A model generated the notes under the pieces. The model did no database searches, was not told where the DNA came from, and saw nothing but the letters and a program-made list of their open reading frames with translations. Shown here piece by piece: positions 18,247 to 26,091 of a stretch of 64,000 nucleotides of DNA (its first letter is position 1; each line of letters starts with the position of its first letter). The stretch is from Flavobacterium cutihirudinis. Lineage in GTDB: Bacteria; Bacteroidota; Bacteroidia; Flavobacteriales; Flavobacteriaceae. A program made the position numbers and the translations under genes. The stretch covers positions 248,001 through 312,000 of the forward strand of contig NZ_QRDQ01000011.1 of NCBI RefSeq assembly GCF_003385895.1, read 5' to 3'.

Positions 18247-20006
18247 AAATTTGGCAAAGAACTATCAAAAATCAAATCCAATCCGCCAGAAATTAAATGT
18301 GCTACTTCAGGGCGTTTTTCTTTCAGTTGATCCAAATAAACCAATACTTCCTGAAGAAGTTGTTTTTCATCAGAATCCTTTAAAAGCTCTGCAATTTCAA
18401 CAGTTAAAAGCCAATCGTTGGAATGATTGTTTTTAACTTTGTCAAAAATGGATTTTAATTCGGTTTTAGCATCTTTATTATTTCTGATGTTTCGAACTGT
18501 TGCGTATAAAACTTCCAATTCATCACGCTCATTAGTATGTTTCGCTTTAATAGTTTTCGTTGTCGGAACAATATTGATCAAGTCAAAACTATTTACATCG
18601 GCTGGACCTGAAAAAGCAGAAACCACTTTTTTACCAATTGCCATATCATAATTTCCCCATTCTGGTTGAAACAAAATAGTTTCGCCGTGTGTTACCGTAC
18701 AATTTCTAAAACTAATTAAAATGATTTCTCCGTGAAGATTTCTAGAACCTGTGATGATTTCACCTTCAACAATAATATTGCCTTCAAATTCCAGTTTTAC
18801 GGTTTCGTTTTCAACAATACTGTAAGCTTGTAAATCCTTCGGACTCATATCTTCAATTGCTAAATTGAAGCCTTTCAGTTTTCCAATCGGACTTCCAAAT
18901 CCGTGAGGATGCGTTAAAGTTCCGTGACCAACTAATTCCTTTTCGCGATAAGCTAAAGCTGTTTTTCCAGTTGTCTGGATATAAACCGGTTTTCCTTCTT
19001 CTTCAATTACATTGGTGAAAACTCCCGAAATCTGCAAACCTGTACTTAATTCAATTGTTCCTAAAGCATTTGACTGAATTAGCTTCTGAATTCCAGAAAG
19101 TCCTCCGGTGCGTAAAGCCATTTTGTTGGCAAATTCTTCTAGAATCAAACTCAAATAAGAGAAATTTGGTGTTACATACAATTGAGGTTGTAACTGCGTA
19201 ATATCAAAATTCTGATTCGCCGCAGAAATATCATAAGGGATTTTCTTTACATTATCCGTCATACAGTGAGCGCTTTCGCCAATAGAAGATAGCAATCCTG
19301 CACCATATATTTTTGGATTGTCGACAGTTCCAATTAATCCGTATTCCACTGTCCACCAATGTAAATTACGAATTTGAGCCATTTCAGACAATTCGCCCAT
19401 ATTGTTTTGTAAATCGGCAACAGCTTTTTCGGCTTCGTCAATTTTTTCTTGTGGAGTATCTTCGGCTTCTTTCAAAATTGAAAGCAGACGAATCGCTTCA
19501 TACATTTGATAATCTTTATGAGACGAAATCGCTTTGCATCCAATTTCACCAAAACGTCTTAAATATTCTGCATATTCAGGATTAGCAATAATAGGAGCGT
19601 GGCCGGCACCTTCGTGAATAATATCTGGAGCTGGCGTGTATTCGATATGTTCTAATTGTCGGATATCTGATGCAATAACCAAAACATTATAAGCCTGAAA
19701 TTCCATAAAGGCATTTGGCGGAATAAATCCGTCAACAGCAACTGCAGCCCAGCCAATTTCAGTCAGAATTCGGTTCATTCCATACATACTCGGAATAGAA
19801 TCAATTTCGATTCCTGTTTTCTTCAACCCATCTAAATAGGAGTGATGTGCCACTTTAGAAAGATAATCTACATTTTTACGCATTACATATCGCCAAACCG
19901 CTTGATTGATAGGAGTGTAATCGCTATAATCTTGAGGTTTAATAAATTGCTTTAAATGTTTAGGCAATCTCTCTAAAAGCGGATTGGTTTCAATATTTGG
20001 ATTCAT
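18231..20006 (-). CDS. aromatic amino acid hydroxylase (phenylalanine 4-monooxygenase family), C-terminally extended
   Basis: This 591-residue protein has a catalytic domain of the pterin-dependent hydroxylase family in about its first 300 residues. The iron ligands H131 and H136 in HEGAGH and E221 in HWWTVEYGL are all present, so hydroxylation of Phe (or another aromatic amino acid) with tetrahydropterin and O2 is likely. Bacterial PhhA proteins usually have about 260-300 residues. Here about 270 more residues follow, including a beta-rich stretch (about 310-450) and a helical end. I do not recognise that domain. The last few residues (about LPQRH) and the stop codon come from an interspersed repeat. 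Confidence 0.88.
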   Translation of the reverse strand: MNPNIETNPLLERLPKHLKQFIKPQDYSDYTPINQAVWRYVMRKNVDYLSKVAHHSYLDGLKKTGIEIDSIPSMYGMNRILTEIGWAAVAVDGFIPPNAFMEFQAYNVLVIASDIRQLEHIEYTPAPDIIHEGAGHAPIIANPEYAEYLRRFGEIGCKAISSHKDYQMYEAIRLLSILKEAEDTPQEKIDEAEKAVADLQNNMGELSEMAQIRNLHWWTVEYGLIGTVDNPKIYGAGLLSSIGESAHCMTDNVKKIPYDISAANQNFDITQLQPQLYVTPNFSYLSLILEEFANKMALRTGGLSGIQKLIQSNALGTIELSTGLQISGVFTNVIEEEGKPVYIQTTGKTALAYREKELVGHGTLTHPHGFGSPIGKLKGFNLAIEDMSPKDLQAYSIVENETVKLEFEGNIIVEGEIITGSRNLHGEIILISFRNCTVTHGETILFQPEWGNYDMAIGKKVVSAFSGPADVNSFDLINIVPTTKTIKAKHTNERDELEVLYATVRNIRNNKDAKTELKSIFDKVKNNHSNDWLLTVEIAELLKDSDEKQLLQEVLVYLDQLKEKRPEVAHLISGGLDLIFDSSLPNLPQRH

Positions 20007-20144
20007 TTCGAAAACGTTCTAGGTTAAAATGTAAAATTACGAATTTAAGCTACCTTTTTTGTGATAATAATCACAAAAGTTTTGTTCGGAATGATATTTT
20101 TTGCGTTTTTCTAGGTTTTGAAAGTATAAAAAGGAATATGGTTT

Positions 20145-20588
20145 TTAGCAGTCATTATTTTCATAATTCACTTTTTCCATTGTCTTTTCAAAGTTTTCAA
20201 GTTCTTTTTTTGTCATTGAAGCTTCTTTCAAATCGACTTTTAATTGTTTTTTTGTATCAGGGCTGATCCATAATCCTGAAAATGTATTTCCAGTTTTTTT
20301 CAAAATAAGTACGCCACTAAAATCATGTTCTACCATGATAAATTCATTTTCAGCTTTTCTATTTTGAGTAATATTTAGCTGAATCCAGTTTTTGGATTTG
20401 TTGTAGCGATACATTGAGGTAAACATTAAGTCTGCAGTACAAGGATTTTCTTCAGTTTTCATGTAAACAGTTATTGGTGTTTTTCCGTCGACAGTTCCTT
20501 TGTATAGATTTGAAGTTGGAGCCGTTTGAGCTTTAATCGTATTTAAAAAAGAGAAACAAAGTATAAAAAGCAGCATTATTTTTTTCAT
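20145..20588 (-). CDS. small secreted protein of unknown function
   Basis: This 147-residue protein has a clear signal peptide (about 1-20, MKKIMLLFILCFSFLNTIKA, cleavage before Q). A mature domain with alternating strand-like blocks follows: NLYKGTVDGKTPITVYMKT, FSGVLILKKTGNTFSGLW. It ends in NNDC. I do not recognise a family. It is likely periplasmic or surface-exposed. It stands alone between the hydroxylase and the truncated haemoglobin gene. Confidence 0.75.
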   Translation of the reverse strand: MKKIMLLFILCFSFLNTIKAQTAPTSNLYKGTVDGKTPITVYMKTEENPCTADLMFTSMYRYNKSKNWIQLNITQNRKAENEFIMVEHDFSGVLILKKTGNTFSGLWISPDTKKQLKVDLKEASMTKKELENFEKTMEKVNYENNDC

Positions 20589-20689
20589 ACGAAAAACATT
20601 TAGTAGGTTTTGATTTGGGTTAAAAGGAGATTTTTCTGAATCAAATTTATTTAAAAAAGAAAAAACAGATAGTGTTTTGAAGTTTACTT

Positions 20690-21100
20690 TTATGGTTTTT
20701 TAATCGAATTTCTCAATTCATTTTCGGCATTTCTGAAATATTCAATTTTATGATTGAACATAAAAGCCATATTAGTGGCGCGCATTTTAGCTTCTTCCGT
20801 AAGCGGGCCTTCAAATTGTTTGTCAATCGTGGTGTTGAAGATTTCAATCCAGCGATCAAAATGAGTTTTATCGACCGGTAATTGTTTGTGCGGAGGAAAC
20901 GGAGTTCCGGAATAAGCACGCACATCAAATAAAATAGTCTGCCAGAAACCATACATTTTTTGTAAATGCTCTGGCCATCTATCCTGAAGTTTTTCATTAA
21001 AAATAGGGCCAAGAAGATCATCTTTACGAACATTGTCGTAAAAATTGTTGACCATTTGTTTAATGTCTTCTAACGTTGAAATATCTTTAAGTGTTGCCAT
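20690..21100 (-). CDS. group III truncated haemoglobin
   Basis: This 136-residue protein binds haem. Its blocks MVNNFYDNVRKDDLLGPIFNE, YGFWQTILFDVRAYSG and HFDRWIEIFNTTID fit truncated haemoglobins of group III, with the His of HFDRW as proximal ligand. The start MATLKDIS is chosen over an ATG 27 nt upstream. The minus-strand TATTTTTG (21125-21132) is a good -7 element and overlaps the longer start, so the longer form would not be transcribed. The role may be O2, NO or redox chemistry; the sequence does not say which. Confidence 0.92.
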   Translation of the reverse strand: MATLKDISTLEDIKQMVNNFYDNVRKDDLLGPIFNEKLQDRWPEHLQKMYGFWQTILFDVRAYSGTPFPPHKQLPVDKTHFDRWIEIFNTTIDKQFEGPLTEEAKMRATNMAFMFNHKIEYFRNAENELRNSIKKP

Positions 21101-21180
21101 GTTTTTTCTTTCTGAAATGAATTGCAAAAATACAATTTCGGTAGCTGTTTATTCCATGATATTTATCATTCGGACATTTA

Positions 21181-22425
21181 TTAGCCGATTAACTGCGTAA
21201 ACAAATCCTGATTATCATTCAGATATTGAAATTCAAAACCATTTTTTGTCATATTCAGTTTGATGTTCATAATGTCTTTTTTGTTTTTTAATTCTAAACC
21301 AACAACAACCGAACCTACTTCGCGATTGTTTTTCTTGTGAAACTGAAAATAGATAATATCATCGTCAGGTCCTAAAATGTTGTTTACGAATTCTTTCAAT
21401 GCTCCCGGACGCTGCGGAAACTGAATCATAAAATAATGCATTAAACCTTCATAAAGTAGAGAACGCTCTTTTATTTCGGCAGTTCTTTCAATGTCATTAT
21501 TGCTTCCGCTAACGATGCAAACAACGGTTTTACCTTTTATTTTGTCTTTATAAAAGTCCAAAGCAGCAATTGTCAAAGCGCCGGCAGGTTCGACGACCAT
21601 TGCTTCTTCATTGTATAAACGCAAGATTGTAGTGCATACTTTTCCTTCGGGAACCAAGATAATGTCTTCTAAATTATAGCGACAAATTTCAAATGTTTTA
21701 TCGCCAACTTGTTTCACAGCGGCACCGTCAACAAATTTGTCAATAGTTTTTAATGCCGTATTTTTATTTTCTTCTATCGAAGTTTTCATCGAAGGAGCAC
21801 CTTTTGGCTCAACGCCAATTATTTTAGTATGCGGACTCAAATGTTTAAAAACTTCTGACAAACCAGAAGCCAGTCCTCCACCTCCAATCGGTACAAAAAC
21901 ATAATCGATTGGTTCTTTATAACTTTCCAGGATTTCCAACCCAACAGTTCCTTGTCCGGCAATTACTTTTTCATCATCAAAAGGATGAATAAAAGTTTTG
22001 TGATTTTGAATAGCATCTGCAGTTGCCGAAGCGTACGCATCATCAAAAGTATCTCCAGTTAAAACAATTTCAACAAACGATTTTCCAAATAATTGAACTT
22101 GTTTTACTTTTTGTTTTGGAGTTGTTTTTGGCATGTAGATTTTACCGTGTATTTTCAATAAATTACATGAATAAGCCACGCCCTGAGCGTGATTTCCGGC
22201 GCTGGCACATACAATTCCGTTTGCTTTTTCTTTTTCATTTAATGACGAAATCTTATTGTAAGCACCTCTAATTTTATACGAACGAACAATTTGCAAATCT
22301 TCTCTTTTTAATAAAATAGTCGATTTGAATTCGTCTGAAAGATTTAAATTTTGTGTCAGTGGTGTTGCAGCAACTACTTCAGCGAGTTGCTTTTTTGCAT
22401 TAAGTACTTCGTTAAATAAACTCAT
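21181..22425 (-). CDS. ilvA: threonine ammonia-lyase (biosynthetic threonine deaminase)
   Basis: This 414-residue PLP enzyme makes 2-oxobutanoate from threonine, the first committed step to isoleucine. The PLP lysine is K51 in VRSYKIRGAYNK, and the phosphate-binding loop is CASAGNHAQG. A single ACT-like regulatory domain occupies about 325-414 (FPQRPGALKEFVNNILG), as in the shorter Bacillus-type enzymes. The start MSLFNEVLNAKK is chosen because an in-frame ATG 39 nt upstream would add residues encoded by an interspersed repeat. Upstream lie a terminator (22541-22569) and an Ile-rich leader peptide, so attenuation by isoleucine supply is likely. No other ilv gene is adjacent. Confidence 0.96.
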   Translation of the reverse strand: MSLFNEVLNAKKQLAEVVAATPLTQNLNLSDEFKSTILLKREDLQIVRSYKIRGAYNKISSLNEKEKANGIVCASAGNHAQGVAYSCNLLKIHGKIYMPKTTPKQKVKQVQLFGKSFVEIVLTGDTFDDAYASATADAIQNHKTFIHPFDDEKVIAGQGTVGLEILESYKEPIDYVFVPIGGGGLASGLSEVFKHLSPHTKIIGVEPKGAPSMKTSIEENKNTALKTIDKFVDGAAVKQVGDKTFEICRYNLEDIILVPEGKVCTTILRLYNEEAMVVEPAGALTIAALDFYKDKIKGKTVVCIVSGSNNDIERTAEIKERSLLYEGLMHYFMIQFPQRPGALKEFVNNILGPDDDIIYFQFHKKNNREVGSVVVGLELKNKKDIMNIKLNMTKNGFEFQYLNDNQDLFTQLIG

Positions 22426-22440
22426 GATGGTTGTTTTTTT

Positions 22441-22522
22441 GCCACGAATTACACTAATTCTCACTAATTTTCACTTAGAAGTTGCACTAAAATAATTCGT
22501 GCTGATTTGTGAAATTCGTGGC
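22441..22522. repeat. inverted repeat between attenuator and ilvA
   Basis: Arms GCCACGAATT (22441-22450) and AATTCGTGGC (22513-22522) bound an 82-bp unit of the same GCCAC...GTGGC class as 17321-17444. It lies in the ilvA leader transcript after the terminator, so it would be present only in read-through mRNA. Confidence 0.75.
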
Positions 22523-22540
22523 TTCTTTTAATTATTTTCT

Positions 22541-22569
22541 AAAAAAAAAACCTCCCATTTTGGGAGGTT
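22541..22569 (-). terminator. rho-independent terminator of the ilvA leader (attenuator)
   Basis: On the minus strand AACCTCCCA-AAA-TGGGAGGTT forms a perfect 9-bp stem followed by a run of about ten Ts. It lies between the Ile-rich leader peptide and ilvA, where it would stop transcription unless an alternative fold forms. GGCGAGGT, just after the leader stop (about 22602-22609), can pair with ACCTCCC of the terminator's first arm (7 bp with one bulged C), a possible antiterminator. Confidence 0.85.
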
Positions 22570-22611
22570 CTGTATAAATTATATTTTACATATTTATATA
22601 ACACCTCGCCA

Positions 22612-22671
22612 CTATTGCTGAATTGCAATAATGCTAATAAAAGCGATAATAATGTTATTAAAGTTTGTCAT
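22612..22671 (-). CDS. ilvA leader peptide, isoleucine-rich
   Basis: A 19-codon reading frame encodes MTNFNNIIIAFISIIAIQQ, with seven isoleucines and a run of three. It starts about 17 nt after a -7 promoter element (22689-22696) and ends 43 nt before a perfect terminator hairpin that precedes ilvA. This is the classic layout of translation-coupled attenuation: scarce Ile-tRNA would stall the ribosome and favour antitermination. It is directly readable in the sequence; the regulation is inferred. No other Ile-pathway gene follows before the ilvA start. Confidence 0.8.
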   Translation of the reverse strand: MTNFNNIIIAFISIIAIQQ

Positions 22672-22688
22672 TTTAACTATTTGAATAG

Positions 22689-22696
22689 CAAAAGTA
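22689..22696 (-). promoter_or_regulatory. -7 element of probable ilvA leader promoter
   Basis: The minus strand reads TACTTTTG, a match to the Bacteroidota TAnnTTTG element. Transcription would begin about 10 nt before the leader peptide start. No clear -33 TTG is found at the expected distance, so the promoter may be weak or need another factor. The upstream part would lie in the end of the DUF4136 gene. Confidence 0.5.
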
Positions 22697-22701
22697 AATA
22701 A

Positions 22702-23241
22702 TTATTTTTTTACTGGAGGGTATTGAGCTAAAATTTTGCCTACAAATTCTGTAATTTTTTGGTCTTTCTTATCAATATTGCGGGTCAAAGTTCCTTGTCC
22801 TTCACCTTGCCAGATCATTTCTTTCTTTTTTGCATCGATTAAATCAATGTACAAAGTTCCTTGAGTTGAAGTCGTAACAGTAGTTTGTCCGCCGTACATC
22901 ATGTAAGGATTCCAACCCCAGCCCCAACCGTAACCCCAGCCGGCACTAAACTGATTTACATCTACTTGTTCTCTTGATTTAGTGAAAATATTGACCAATA
23001 AATCAGGATTGTCGCTTTTTGTAAAGCCTTTGGCCTGCATTTGCTCATCAATCGCTCTAAGAATACGTCTTTTATCCAAATCAGAAATTTCTACCTTATC
23101 GATTCCGGGCTTAAAGTAAGCGTAAGTTTTATAAGGCGCAAAATCTACATTTTTATCATAGTCAGAGTATACACTTACCGTGTCGCACGCTGCAACAAGT
23201 AATAAAAGCAGAAAAACCGGTACTAATTTGAATGTTTTCAT
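22702..23241 (-). CDS. DUF4136 domain lipoprotein
   Basis: This 179-residue protein has a lipoprotein signal peptide with lipobox VAAC (Cys about 19) and a DUF4136 domain. Recognisable blocks are SVYSDYDKNVDFAPYKTYAYF, KRRILRAIDEQMQAKGF, NPDLLVNIFTKS and GTLYIDLIDAKKKEMIWQGEGQG. A Gly/Trp/Tyr-rich loop (GWGYGWGWGWNPYMMYGG) is typical. The ATG 24 nt downstream of the first in-frame start is preferred because it gives a clean signal peptide. The protein is probably a periplasm-facing outer-membrane lipoprotein; the function is unknown. Confidence 0.9.
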   Translation of the reverse strand: MKTFKLVPVFLLLLLVAACDTVSVYSDYDKNVDFAPYKTYAYFKPGIDKVEISDLDKRRILRAIDEQMQAKGFTKSDNPDLLVNIFTKSREQVDVNQFSAGWGYGWGWGWNPYMMYGGQTTVTTSTQGTLYIDLIDAKKKEMIWQGEGQGTLTRNIDKKDQKITEFVGKILAQYPPVKK

Positions 23242-23286
23242 ATGTTTAAGATTTAAAATTCTCATTAAAAAAAGAGAACTTTTAAA

Positions 23287-25263
23287 CTAAAATAGTTTTT
23301 CGTCTACTAGATTAGGTAAAGTCACTTTTAGTAAAGGCTCCACTTGCATCGCTCTTTTTATTGCAAAAATTGCTTCATCATTTCGGGCCCAGCTTCTTCT
23401 TGAAATTCCGTTGTTAACATCCCAAAAAAGCATTGATGCTAAACGTTTTGAAGCCTCTTTAGAGCCATCAAGAACCATACCAAATCCACCGTTTATAACC
23501 TCACCCCAGCCAACGCCGCCACCGTTATGAATTGATACCCAGGTTGCTCCTCTAAAGCTGTCGCCAATCACATTATGAATTGCCATATCAGCAGTAAAAC
23601 GAGAACCGTCGTAGATGTTTGAAGTTTCTCTGTAAGGAGAATCAGTTCCTGAAACGTCGTGGTGATCACGTCCTAAAACAACTGCGCCAATTTCGCCTTT
23701 TGCGATCGCTTGATTAAAAGCTTCTGCAATTTTAATTCTTCCTTCAGCATCTGCGTATAAAATTCGGGCTTGAGAACCTACAACCAGTTTGTTTTCCTGA
23801 GCGCCTTTTATCCATTTAATGTTGTCCTGCATTTGTTGCTGAATTTCATTCGGAGCTGTTTTTGCCATTTCTTCTAAAATTTGCGAAGCAATTGCATCCG
23901 TTTTTTGAAGATCTTCCGGTTTCCCTGAAACACAAACCCAACGGAAAGGACCAAATCCATAATCAAAACACATTGGTCCCATAATGTCCTGAACATAGCT
24001 TGGATATTTAAAATCGATATTATTTTCGGCCATAACATCTGCACCTGCACGAGAAGCTTCTAATAAAAAGGCATTTCCGTAATCGAAAAAGTAAGTTCCT
24101 TTTGCGGTATGTTTGTTGATTGCCAAAGCTTGTCTGCGTAATGATTCCTGAACTTTTTCTTTAAATAAATCAGGATTATTTGCCATCATTTCATTCGCTT
24201 CCTCAAAAGAAATTCCGACAGGATAATAACCACCAGCCCAAGGATTGTGAAGTGAAGTCTGATCTGAACCTAAATCAATTTTGATGTTTTCTTTATCAAA
24301 ACATTCCCAAACGTCAACCACATTTCCTAAATAAGCGATAGAAACCGTTTCTTTTTTGGCTTTCGCCGAAGCAACTCTCTGAACCAATTCTTCAGTTGAA
24401 GTTACAATTTCATTAATCCATCCTTGTTCGTGACGAATTTTTGTAATTTTCGGATTCACTTCGGCGCAGACCGTAATGCAGCCCGCGATATTTCCTGCTT
24501 TTGGCTGTGCGCCTGACATTCCTCCAAGTCCGGAAGTAACGAATAAACTTCCTTCAGGATTTTGTTTTATTTTTCTGAAACCATTCAAAACCGTGATTGT
24601 AGTTCCATGTACAATTCCTTGTGGACCAATATACATATAACTTCCCGCTGTCATTTGCCCGTATTGCGAAACGCCTAAAGCATTCATTTTTTCCCAATCG
24701 TCCGGTTTGGAATAATTAGGGATTACCATTCCGTTTGTCACTACAACTCTCGGAGCTTCAGAATGCGAAGGAAATAATCCCATTGGATGTCCTGAATACA
24801 TTGTTAAAGTTTGTTCGTCTGTCATTTCAGACAAATATTGCATGGTCAATAAATATTGTGCCCAGTTTTGAAAAACCGCTCCGTTTCCACCATAGGTGAT
24901 CAATTCGTGCGGATGCTGCGCTACAGCATAATCCAGATTGTTCTGAATCATGTGCATAATTGCTTTTGCCTGCAATGATTTCCCTGGATATTCGTCAATT
25001 GGACGCGCGTACATTCTGTAATCCGGACGAAGACGGTACATGTAAATACGACCGTAAGTTTCTAATTCTTCCGAAAATTCCTGAATTAATTCAGCATGAT
25101 GTTGAGGTTCGAAATAACGCAATGCATTTTTTAGAGCCAGTTTTTTTTCTTCTGCCGAAAGAATTTCTTTTCTTTTTGGAGCGTGATTAATTGCTGGATC
25201 GTATTCTTTTTTTTGAGGTAATATTGAAGGAATTCCTTGCTGTATTTGTTCTTTGAAAGTCAT
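23287..25263 (-). CDS. hutU: urocanate hydratase
   Basis: This 658-residue protein is urocanase, the second step of histidine degradation (urocanate to 4-imidazolone-5-propanoate, with bound NAD+). Supporting blocks are TYGGNGAVFQNWAQYLLTM, MYSGHPMGLFPSHSEAPRVV, GQMTAGSYMYIGPQGIVHGT, SGLGGMSGAQPKA and a late GDSFRGATWVSIHNGGGVGWG. The protein is about 100 residues longer than the ~560-residue Pseudomonas type; the extra length is spread over the N-terminal region and inserts. No hutH, hutI or hutG is adjacent, so the pathway is dispersed in this genome. Confidence 0.95.
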   Translation of the reverse strand: MTFKEQIQQGIPSILPQKKEYDPAINHAPKRKEILSAEEKKLALKNALRYFEPQHHAELIQEFSEELETYGRIYMYRLRPDYRMYARPIDEYPGKSLQAKAIMHMIQNNLDYAVAQHPHELITYGGNGAVFQNWAQYLLTMQYLSEMTDEQTLTMYSGHPMGLFPSHSEAPRVVVTNGMVIPNYSKPDDWEKMNALGVSQYGQMTAGSYMYIGPQGIVHGTTITVLNGFRKIKQNPEGSLFVTSGLGGMSGAQPKAGNIAGCITVCAEVNPKITKIRHEQGWINEIVTSTEELVQRVASAKAKKETVSIAYLGNVVDVWECFDKENIKIDLGSDQTSLHNPWAGGYYPVGISFEEANEMMANNPDLFKEKVQESLRRQALAINKHTAKGTYFFDYGNAFLLEASRAGADVMAENNIDFKYPSYVQDIMGPMCFDYGFGPFRWVCVSGKPEDLQKTDAIASQILEEMAKTAPNEIQQQMQDNIKWIKGAQENKLVVGSQARILYADAEGRIKIAEAFNQAIAKGEIGAVVLGRDHHDVSGTDSPYRETSNIYDGSRFTADMAIHNVIGDSFRGATWVSIHNGGGVGWGEVINGGFGMVLDGSKEASKRLASMLFWDVNNGISRRSWARNDEAIFAIKRAMQVEPLLKVTLPNLVDEKLF

Positions 25264-25270
25264 TTTCTTT

Positions 25271-25308
25271 TAAGGTGCTGAGTTGCTAAGGTTCTAAGAC
25301 GCTAAGGT
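25271..25308. repeat. interspersed repeat of the 'CTTAG...CTCAG' class
   Basis: Just upstream of hutU, the minus strand reads CTTAGCGTCTTAGAACCTTAG, then CAACTCAG. Related copies occur on the plus strand at 37431-37464 and 38211-38260, ahead of the two lipoprotein genes. Confidence 0.55.
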
Positions 25309-25349
25309 ACTTTTGTTAGATTAACAACAGATTAATTTTTTGTTTTTTA

Positions 25350-25565
25350 GATTATGTCGCCCTGCTGGGGCTAAATTCTGACCGATAAATTTTATTTCTA
25401 TAAATATTGCAATCCTAACGGATTTACTTTTTCAGCCTTGGAAAGGCGTAATATTTGTAGAAAAGAATACGGCCAGTTGATAAAACCTCCATTGGAGCGA
25501 AATACCTGTCAATGTAAATTTGATCTGAATAATTCTCATTTTCAAATCGGCTCATCGGTACATTT
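25350..25565. repeat. gap 25264-25798: composite interspersed repeat, no gene supported
   Basis: This stretch holds three short hairpin units in a row: GCCCTGCTGGGGC, CCTTGGAAAGG followed by CGTAATATTTGTAG, and CTCCATTGGAG followed by CGAAATACCTG. The pattern of a short palindrome plus an AT-rich tail looks like a tandem of interspersed repeat units. A 68-codon open frame (25438-25644) crosses it but has no coding character. Confidence 0.5.
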
Positions 25566-25668
25566 TCTAATTAAAAAAAAACTAAGGATAACGGATATCC
25601 GACCTATGATAGGATTTGTGGATCTTAATCCTGAATTTTCTTGAATGGATATCCATATAATATTTTAG

Positions 25669-25792
25669 ATTATTAGACTTCTTAGATTGTTAGATTTTTT
25701 GAAAAATGGAACAATCACTTTTTGTTTGATTCAAGGATTGCTAGTTTTTTAGACAATAAAAAGATCTAAGGATCTAAGAAGTCTAATAATCT
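25669..25792. repeat. inverted repeat 3' of the DUF5522 gene
   Basis: AGATTATTAGACTTCTTAGAT (about 25669-25689) pairs with its complement at about 25772-25792, with about 80 nt between. The arms are made of repeated TTAGA/TCTAA words. It ends 7 nt from the DUF5522 stop and may terminate that transcript. Confidence 0.6.
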
Positions 25793-25798
25793 AACAAT

Positions 25799-25975
25799 CT
25801 ATTTTCTTATTTCTCCTGTTCGTTTATCAAATCCGTATGGGCAATGACGACAGCCGCTTTTGCAGCAATAACCTCTTTTTAAATGATGTTTTTCAGTAAA
25901 GCATTTATAACCTTCGGGCGTATAATAAAAATCTTCGCCTTCGATTAATTTATTTTCATTACTTTGCTCTTTCAT
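25799..25975 (-). CDS. DUF5522 small cysteine-rich protein
   Basis: A 58-residue protein with a C-terminal cysteine cluster, GYCCKSGCRHCPYGF, following EDFYYTPEGYKCFTEKHHLKRG. This matches the short bacterial family annotated DUF5522. The four clustered cysteines (two adjacent, then two more within seven residues) suggest a metal or iron-sulfur site, which is inference. It begins MKEQSNENK and ends at TAG. The neighbouring gene on the plus strand is divergent, 116 nt away. The function is unknown. Confidence 0.82.
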   Translation of the reverse strand: MKEQSNENKLIEGEDFYYTPEGYKCFTEKHHLKRGYCCKSGCRHCPYGFDKRTGEIRK

Positions 25976-26091
25976 AAATCTGCTTCGCGTTCGTTTTCGA
26001 TAACTTTAAAAATCAAAAATAAAAATATTTGATTATGATTTTAATGAAATCGAATAATTTTATAGCTACAAATTTATAAATTTTACAGCCA

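Noticed and set aside
22426..22464. Longer ilvA start (39 nt upstream)
   Set aside because: The extra residues come from the interspersed repeat arm and the true family N-terminus begins at MSLFNEV.
23287..25263. A histidine-utilisation operon around hutU
   Set aside because: No hutH, hutI, hutG or hutC is seen on either side.
25438..25644. 68-codon open frame in the hutU-DUF5522 gap
   Set aside because: It crosses hairpin repeat units, has no recognisable domain or start signal and no coding-like composition.
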